DNA of 37,692 bases, taken from CAYQDF01 sp964416175. GTDB lineage: Bacteria > Chloroflexota > Anaerolineae > Anaerolineales > UBA4823. Under the pieces are notes generated by a model. That model was not told where the DNA came from. It searched no databases and worked only from the letters and a program-made list of their open reading frames with translations. The stretch covers positions 1-37,692 of the forward strand of contig CAYQDF010000020.1 of NCBI GenBank assembly GCA_964416175.1, written 5' to 3'. The position numbers and the translations under genes were made by a program. Shown here one piece after another: positions 32,739-37,692 of the stretch. Each line of letters opens with the position of its first letter. Positions within the stretch are counted from its first letter, which is position 1.

Positions 32739-35321
32739 CTACGTTCTTAAGTATTTTTCTGCGATTGTTTCCAGAGAGTACTCCATCGTTCTCCCCCTGA
32801 TCGCCTGCTTTCGATCGCCGTCCAGCTGTCTCTCTGCTTCCAGGATCACCTGGCGGGAGAGTTCTTTCGTCTCATGGGTGCTGGCAGCCTGGTTCAAAAC
32901 AAAGTCCGCGAGCTCGAAGGCTTTTTCCGCCTCGCCTTTGTACAGGTGCAGGCGGGCCAGTCCCACGAGGGCATCCATCGCCAACGGGACAGCCTTCGCT
33001 GCGCCGGCCGAGCGCAGAGCTGCCAGGTAATTTTTCTCCGCTGCCTGCATATCCCCGGCCATGAAGAGAGCATCCCCCAAATAAGTGAGAGAACGGGCAA
33101 TGTCCCAGCCTGTGAAATATTCACCGAAGATCTCAAGGCTTTTTTCGAAATGGCCCCGCGCCTCGACACATCGACCGGCCGCCAGAGTCGCCAGACCGAG
33201 ATAGCGATACGCCGTCCCCAACCCCCAGCGATTCTTCGTGCGTTCGCACAACGCAATGCTTTCTTGCATGGAGGCGATGGCCTCCTCGCAGCGCCCCAGT
33301 CTGATCAGGGTCTCGACGAGAAAATTCAACCCCAACGATATGGAATGCGGATCGCCCAGCGTCCGCCAAAGCGCCATACCCGCCTGCATCTGTTCGTATC
33401 CCTTTCGGTATTCGCCCATCAGGCTGTCGACGTGTCCCAGGTTGTAGATCCCATACGCGGCAAACCATGGATCGTTTGCCGCCTGCGCGTACAACAGACC
33501 TTCCGTGATCAGTTCCTTTGCCTCGAGATAATCGCCGTTCAAGTGCGCGAGGGTGCCGCTGAAAATAAGCGCATCGGCCAGCAGCGCCTGGTCACCGACC
33601 GATCGGAGGATGGCAATGGCGTCCCGGTATCGTTCCATCGCGCAGGCGAACTGGCCCGATCGAAAACACAAAAGTCCCTGCTGCACGAGGGTCGATCCCA
33701 GCGCCCTGTCCATCAGGCGGCTGCGCGGCTTATCGCTCAATGCCTGGACAAGCTGTTCCAGCTGGTCAATGCCGTCGTAGATCAGACCCGCGACCTCGAA
33801 ATACCAGCCGAACGAGCGAACCGCCCTGCCGATGAGTTCAAATTTCCCGCGTCTGATCCCCCAATCCCAGGCTGCGCGCAGGTTGTCCAGTTCAAGGGTC
33901 AAGTCGCGCACTGCCGCCTGCTGGGACGCACTTTTCAATTTCTTTTCATACTCACACGCCAGGTGCAGGTAATATTCACTGTGGCGGTCGCAGGTTTCCA
34001 GACGCCGGGAGCTGTCTTCGTTGAGGTGGGTCAGGGCATATTGACGGATCACCTCATGCAGGTCGTAGCGCCCATCCTGCGTGCGCCGCACCAGCGATTT
34101 GGAGACCAGCGACGACAGCAGCGGCAGGGAAGCGCCGGCGATCCGCTCCGCCGCGAGGCGATCAAACCCTCCATGAAAGACGGACAGGCGGCTCAACGCG
34201 TCCCGTTCTGCGTCGGACAACAGCCGCCAGGAGTGATCGAAGGTCGCCCGGAGCGAACGATGACGCTCGGGAATATCGCGCATGGAGGTGGTCAGAAAAT
34301 CTATGCTCGTCTCGATCTCCTGTGCAATCTCCCTGCATGAGAGCATTCCCACCCACGCCGCGGCGAGCTCGATCGCCAGAGGGATCCCTTCGAGCAGCTG
34401 GCAGATCCGGACCAGGGCTGGCTCGTCTGCCTCCGTCAATTCGAATCCGGCATCCATCCGCCGCGCGCACTGAATGAATAAGACAGCCGCGCTGTAGTCT
34501 TCCAGTTTGCCCACGTACCCAGACGAAGGGACAGACAGGCCGTGCAATTCATAGACCCATTCCCCGTGCAGATTCAGCCGTTCGCGGGAGGTGCAGAGGA
34601 TTTTGAGGCTGGGAAACCGCTGGAGCATCTCTGCCACCAGATCCGCTGCCGTGGAAGATCCAGCCAGCAGGTGTTCGAGATTATCCAGGATCAGAAGCGC
34701 CGGCTGCTTGATCTCGCGCGCCAGGTGATAGAACAACTGTCCCTTCGGGTCGACGGGGCCGGAAAACGAAAACTCGAGGGCTTCCGCAATGGCGGGGACG
34801 ATCAATTCCGCCGAGTCGATCGAGGCCAGCGGGACGTAATGGACGCCGGCGGGAAACACGCCGCGCTGCCGCGCAGCGAACTCGATCCCCAGCCGCGTCT
34901 TGCCGATCCCTCCCACGCCTGTCAGGGTCAGCAGGCGGCACTGCGATGCGTTGAATATCCTTTCCATCGCCGCGAGTTCGGACTCGCGCCCCAAAAGCGG
35001 AGTTGGAGACAGAGGCAGGTATTGAGCAGCAGGCCGGGGGGAAAGCGAGGCGAGTGCGGAGTCGAGCGCCGGGGGGCGGATGCGTCCCAGGCCCAACTCT
35101 CCGCGTGCGACGCGGATAAACGTCGGTCTGTCTCCTTCCGGAACTTCGAGCGCGGCGGCCAGCAGTCCCGCGAGCTGCTTGGAAGGCCTGCGTTCCCCCG
35201 ATTCGATCTTCCGCAGGGCGAAGACGGTGCATCCGCTGCGCTGCGCCAGTTCTTCCTGGGTCAGGTCGAGCGCCTTGCGGCGGGACTTGAGCCACTCGCC
35301 AAAGGAAACCGGATTTTCCAG
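32739..35321 (-). CDS. XRE-HTH / NB-ARC ATPase / TPR transcriptional regulator, CTG start
   Basis: An 860-aa STAND-type regulator. Residues 5-60 form an XRE helix-turn-helix (FGEWLKSRRKALDLTQEELA, GCTVFALRKIESGERRPSKQ). An NB-ARC ATPase follows with P-loop GVGGIGKT (about 135-142) and Walker B ALLILDNLEHLL, then winged-helix and TPR repeats to the end (FRSGQFACAMERYRDAIAIL, DPWFAAYGIYNLGHVDSLMG, GLGTAYRYLGLATLAAGRC). The frame upstream of TTG 35096 encodes the HTH but has no ATG, GTG or TTG before the stop codon. CTG 35319-35321 sits 5 bases after GAGGGAGGG and gives an intact HTH, so I assign it as the start. Such proteins sense a ligand or partner via TPRs and ATP; the target is unknown, possibly the divergent membrane/cupredoxin genes. 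Confidence 0.88.
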   Translation of the reverse strand: MENPVSFGEWLKSRRKALDLTQEELAQRSGCTVFALRKIESGERRPSKQLAGLLAAALEVPEGDRPTFIRVARGELGLGRIRPPALDSALASLSPRPAAQYLPLSPTPLLGRESELAAMERIFNASQCRLLTLTGVGGIGKTRLGIEFAARQRGVFPAGVHYVPLASIDSAELIVPAIAEALEFSFSGPVDPKGQLFYHLAREIKQPALLILDNLEHLLAGSSTAADLVAEMLQRFPSLKILCTSRERLNLHGEWVYELHGLSVPSSGYVGKLEDYSAAVLFIQCARRMDAGFELTEADEPALVRICQLLEGIPLAIELAAAWVGMLSCREIAQEIETSIDFLTTSMRDIPERHRSLRATFDHSWRLLSDAERDALSRLSVFHGGFDRLAAERIAGASLPLLSSLVSKSLVRRTQDGRYDLHEVIRQYALTHLNEDSSRRLETCDRHSEYYLHLACEYEKKLKSASQQAAVRDLTLELDNLRAAWDWGIRRGKFELIGRAVRSFGWYFEVAGLIYDGIDQLEQLVQALSDKPRSRLMDRALGSTLVQQGLLCFRSGQFACAMERYRDAIAILRSVGDQALLADALIFSGTLAHLNGDYLEAKELITEGLLYAQAANDPWFAAYGIYNLGHVDSLMGEYRKGYEQMQAGMALWRTLGDPHSISLGLNFLVETLIRLGRCEEAIASMQESIALCERTKNRWGLGTAYRYLGLATLAAGRCVEARGHFEKSLEIFGEYFTGWDIARSLTYLGDALFMAGDMQAAEKNYLAALRSAGAAKAVPLAMDALVGLARLHLYKGEAEKAFELADFVLNQAASTHETKELSRQVILEAERQLDGDRKQAIRGRTMEYSLETIAEKYLRT

Positions 35322-35527
35322 GTCGTCCCTCCCTCTCGGCTGCTCGACATCCGGGGAGACGGTTTGCTGCGTTCAACCACAGACCGAGGTATTCTTTCTA
35401 TGTTTGTAAAAATTGTAGCATATTTTGGGTCAGTAAGAGGGTGACCGGGGTAACCCCAAAGCGCGCCGATCCTGTTGTTTAATGACCCGCAAGAACATCC
35501 GCAACAAATCCAAAGAGGAGGCCTGTC
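35322..35527. promoter_or_regulatory. Divergent promoter region with extended -10 and paired GGTNACC sites
   Basis: This 206-bp AT-richer stretch separates the regulator (-) from the membrane-protein gene (+). On the - strand TGCTACAAT (complement of 35412-35420) fits an extended -10 box, which would give a leader of about 85 bases for the regulator. GGTGACC (35440-35446) and GGTAACC (35449-35455) are two near-palindromic copies 9 bp apart, a possible operator for the XRE regulator. A matching -35 was not found. Confidence 0.45.
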
Positions 35528-36052
35528 ATGAACATCTACCTGCTGATACTGCTTCGCGTTATTCATATTCTTTCCGGAACGCTCTGGATCGGCGCGGCGA
35601 TCTCCTACCTGTTCTTCTTCAAACCATCGGTGAAAGCCATTGGCCCGGCGGGGCCGCAGTTCATGGAGATCCTGGCCGAGCGGCGGAAATATCCGCTCTT
35701 CATGATGATCGTCAGTCTGCTGACTGTCCTGGCGGGGGCGGTCCTGTACCTGAACGCTTCGGGAGGATTCAACCTGGCCTGGATGAAGACCGGCCCCGGC
35801 CTGGGATTCACGATCGGCTCGCTGGCCGCGCTGGTCGCCTTCTTCGTCGGGGGTCTCGGGATCGGCCCGACCGCGGCGAAGATGGGCGCCCTGGGGCGGC
35901 AGATCGCCATGGCTGGCGGGAAGCCAGCTCCCGAGCAGGTCAGCACCCTGCAGGCCCTGGAAAAGAAGCTCTCCCGCGCCGAGCTGGTCGACTTCGTGGC
36001 GCTGACCGTTTCCATCCTGACGATGGCGACGGCGCGCTATTGGACGTTCTGA
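35528..36052 (+). CDS. Four-helix membrane protein (DUF2269/CopD-like)
   Basis: A 174-aa membrane protein with about four hydrophobic segments. The first carries RVIHILSGTLWIGAAISYLF, with the H-x3-G-x2-W-x-G pattern found in DUF2269-like and CopD-like proteins, where the histidine may bind heme or metal. Others are FMMIVSLLTVLAGAVLYL, FTIGSLAALVAFFVGGLGIG and a C-terminal ALTVSILTMATARYW. GAGGAGG precedes ATG 35528. It lies 36 bp before the cupredoxin gene, suggesting a pair: a membrane electron or copper handler and a periplasmic copper protein. The function is not established. Confidence 0.82.
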   Translation: MNIYLLILLRVIHILSGTLWIGAAISYLFFFKPSVKAIGPAGPQFMEILAERRKYPLFMMIVSLLTVLAGAVLYLNASGGFNLAWMKTGPGLGFTIGSLAALVAFFVGGLGIGPTAAKMGALGRQIAMAGGKPAPEQVSTLQALEKKLSRAELVDFVALTVSILTMATARYWTF

Positions 36053-36088
36053 TCCCTGCTAGTCAATCACAACTTATGGAGTTTGCCC

Positions 36089-36526
36089 ATGAATGCACTG
36101 CGCGCCTCGTCCCTTCTTCTCGCCCTGTTAGCCCTGATCGCGGGAGGCTGCACGACGCAGCCTCCCGCCAAGGCGCAGGCGGATTTCGACGTCGAATTCA
36201 CCCTCACGACCTCGATGGATACCGGAAAAATGGTTTTCCTGGGAGTCGGCGGCGAGATCGACGGCGTGATCAACCCGGATCTGGCCGCACGGCAAGGCGA
36301 TAAGGTCCGGGTCATATTGGTCAACGGCGATGGCATGCCTCATGATTTCGCCATCCCCGATTTGAACGCACAGACGGCAATGGTCATCATAAAAGGCCAA
36401 ACGACTGATGTGGTTTTCGAAACTGGCAATGCTGGCGAGTTTGCCTATTACTGCACCGTCTCAGGCCACCGTCAGGCGGGGATGGAGGGCAAGTTGATTG
36501 TCAGTAAATCGCAGGAGAAACCGTGA
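36089..36526 (+). CDS. Lipoprotein cupredoxin resembling the N-terminal domain of some NirK nitrite reductases
   Basis: A 145-aa exported type-1 copper protein. The signal peptide ends in lipobox LIAGGC (C21), so it should be membrane-tethered outside the cell. Copper ligands are H85 in GDGMPHDFAIP and C122, H127, M132 in YYCTVSGHRQAGMEGKLIV. The segment KMVFLGVGGEIDGVINPDLA closely resembles the cupredoxin domain found at the N-terminus of certain copper nitrite reductases, but the two catalytic cupredoxin domains are absent. ATG 36089 follows GGAG. It is a likely one-electron carrier and could exchange electrons with the heme-b subunit of the molybdoenzyme. It is followed in the same frame by a WD40 remnant. 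Confidence 0.87.
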   Translation: MNALRASSLLLALLALIAGGCTTQPPAKAQADFDVEFTLTTSMDTGKMVFLGVGGEIDGVINPDLAARQGDKVRVILVNGDGMPHDFAIPDLNAQTAMVIIKGQTTDVVFETGNAGEFAYYCTVSGHRQAGMEGKLIVSKSQEKP

Positions 36527-36895
36527 ATCAAATTTGGGAATGGACAAAACGTTTCACGGTATGTCGCCGCGGATCTGGCTGCTGGCCTGTACGTGTGGAG
36601 GATCTCCAATGGCGAACTGGTCTGGAACGAGGTCAAAAACAGCATGGCGGTCAGCTTCTCGCCGGATGGGCGTTACCTGGCCTACGCTGATATCGATGAC
36701 AACTCCAATGTGTTCCTCAACACGGAGGATGGTTCGGAAATCGTGCACGTCCTGGCAGGGCATCCGGGTCCGGTGTGGGGGATGATTTTCTCACCGGACA
36801 GCCAGCTCCTGGTCTCCACCGACGGGTTGGAAATCCGCATCTGGCGCATCGAGGACGGCTCGCTTCGGTATACAGGAAAAGCTGCCTGTCCTTAG
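36527..36895 (+). pseudogene. WD40-repeat fragment
   Basis: Directly after the cupredoxin stop the same frame encodes about 120 residues of beta-propeller repeats: RYVAADLAAGLYVWRISNGE, NSMAVSFSPDGRYLAYADID, IVHVLAGHPGPVWGMIFSPD, then DGLEIRIWRIEDGSL. That is roughly two to three blades, while a propeller needs six to eight. No ATG is present before the homology begins; GTG 36593 is the only ordinary start and lies within a blade. I read it as the remnant of a larger WD40 gene joined to the cupredoxin gene by deletion. Confidence 0.65.
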
Positions 36896-36901
36896 GTCAT
36901 A

Positions 36902-37692
36902 ATGATGAAGATTTTGGAATACAACGAAGTTGACCCATTACAGGTATTTAACCTCACCCTGCTGGCGCTGGATTTCCAGCTCACCCCGGAACACGCCGCG
37001 CACATCCGCCGCACGGACCCCCGCCCTTTCCCCTGCCTGTCGGTATGCGCCGTGGAAGACGACATCGTCGTCGGGCATGTAGGCGTCTTCCGCCTGCCGA
37101 TGATCACCGCCGGGGGGCGAGAAGATATGGGCGGCGTCTGGGCGGTTTCCACCCATCCCCAGTATGCCGGGCGCGGCGTTGCGTCCCTCCTGCTGGACGA
37201 AGCCCACGAGCGGATGCGCGCCGCCGGCCTGCGCTTCTCCACGCTCGGGACGGGCCGTTTCCGCAGGGCCTACCGGCTGTACCGCCAGCACGGCTACGAG
37301 GACATGAACGTGTGGGGGACGGCGCTGGCGACCTGGGAGACCGCCCACCAGCCCACCCGCCTGCGCGCCGCGCCGGCCGGCGCGGCGGGATATGATCTTG
37401 CAGAGGGGGTGTACGCGGCGCTCGCGCGCGGGTATCTCGGCTTTGCCTGGAGGCCTAGGCCGTTCGCCCGCCTCCGCGACCAGGTGAGCCTGGCCGACAT
37501 CTGGGTCCTGTGGGGGAAAGAAGAGCCGCTCGGCTACGCCCTCGCTCACACGGAGAAGGCGGTCCTCCACGTCAGCGACCTGGCGCTGAAGGTCGGGGTC
37601 GACGCCGCGGAAGCCGTCGCCGCCGTCGCCGCCAGGCTGAAAACAGCGCACGTGCGGGTCAGGGTCAGCCGTCCGGTTGAGATCGCCAGCCT
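36902..37692 (+). CDS. GNAT-family N-acetyltransferase (C-terminus beyond the window)
   Basis: The frame from ATG 36902 (ATG 36905 also possible) is open to the last base, giving at least 263 residues. The acetyl-CoA-binding GNAT motif is PQYAGRGVASLLLDEAHERM, preceded by the beta-strand pair VEDDIVVGHVGVFRL and MGGVWAVSTHP. YRLYRQHGYEDM is the usual C-terminal part of the fold. A second, less clear domain follows (PLGYALAHTEKAVLHVSDLA), as in two-domain Eis-like or other tandem GNAT proteins. Seven bases separate it from the WD40 fragment. The substrate is unknown. Confidence 0.85.
   Translation, partial: MMKILEYNEVDPLQVFNLTLLALDFQLTPEHAAHIRRTDPRPFPCLSVCAVEDDIVVGHVGVFRLPMITAGGREDMGGVWAVSTHPQYAGRGVASLLLDEAHERMRAAGLRFSTLGTGRFRRAYRLYRQHGYEDMNVWGTALATWETAHQPTRLRAAPAGAAGYDLAEGVYAALARGYLGFAWRPRPFARLRDQVSLADIWVLWGKEEPLGYALAHTEKAVLHVSDLALKVGVDAAEAVAAVAARLKTAHVRVRVSRPVEIAS

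Noticed and set aside
36498..36785. A 95-codon + strand open frame overlapping the cupredoxin end
   Set aside because: It is out of frame with both the cupredoxin and the WD40 homology and has no domain features.

Overview
The window is about 62% G+C, gene-dense bacterial DNA. Several genes carry Tat-type signals, and most starts have a clear AGGAGG-like ribosome binding site. The gene content (LacI regulator, ribose-type ABC transporter, tungsten aldehyde oxidoreductase, GH88, a periplasm-facing type II DMSO reductase complex, an MGDG-synthase-like glycosyltransferase, a NirK-like cupredoxin) would fit an uncultured Chloroflexota, Anaerolineae-like bacterium. That assignment is an inference from gene content; there is no rRNA or marker gene here.

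Region 1 (1-18888, all + strand) is a long carbohydrate and organic-compound catabolic island. The tail of an EamA-type permease is followed by a near-consensus promoter with two tandem LacI-type operators and the lacI-family gene. Then come a luciferase-like flavin oxidoreductase, an RbsC-like permease, a Tat-type lipoprotein sugar-binding protein and an unusual fusion of a double ATPase with a second permease. Next are a small ferredoxin with an aldehyde:ferredoxin oxidoreductase, two isochorismatase-fold hydrolases flanking an amidohydrolase, and a MetE-like protein. The run ends with a GH88 unsaturated uronyl hydrolase, an SDR, a KDG kinase, a KDPG aldolase, a xylose-isomerase-like TIM-barrel protein and a DapA-superfamily aldolase. 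The last part reads as uptake and breakdown of an unsaturated uronic-acid oligosaccharide through KDG and KDPG. The middle enzymes suggest that an extra moiety or a side branch is also processed.

Region 2 (18904-23850, - strand) holds an MGDG-synthase-like glycosyltransferase, an N-terminally truncated PIN-domain remnant, a NarL-type response regulator, a NarX-like histidine kinase and a VapBC toxin-antitoxin pair. The start and stop codons of antitoxin, toxin, kinase and regulator overlap successively, so the four genes look translationally coupled.

Region 3 (23950-32179, - strand) is a complete operon for a type II DMSO-reductase-family molybdoenzyme. In transcription order it has a degenerate receiver-like protein, the Tat-exported catalytic alpha subunit, a 103-aa unknown, the four-cluster Fe-S beta subunit, a TorD/NarJ-like chaperone, a heme-b gamma subunit with a C-terminal membrane anchor, and a polytopic membrane protein. 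The relatives are nitrate/nitrite, (per)chlorate, selenate and ethylbenzene enzymes. The substrate cannot be read from the sequence. The NarX/NarL-like pair immediately downstream is a plausible regulator.

Region 4 (32300-37692) contains a short CPBP-protease-like gene, a large XRE-NB-ARC-TPR regulator whose HTH is recovered only if translation starts at CTG, a four-helix membrane protein, a lipoprotein cupredoxin resembling the N-terminal domain of some copper nitrite reductases, a WD40 remnant and a GNAT acetyltransferase cut by the window end. No tRNA, rRNA, CRISPR array or insertion sequence was recognised. No gene-free stretch exceeds about 210 bases.
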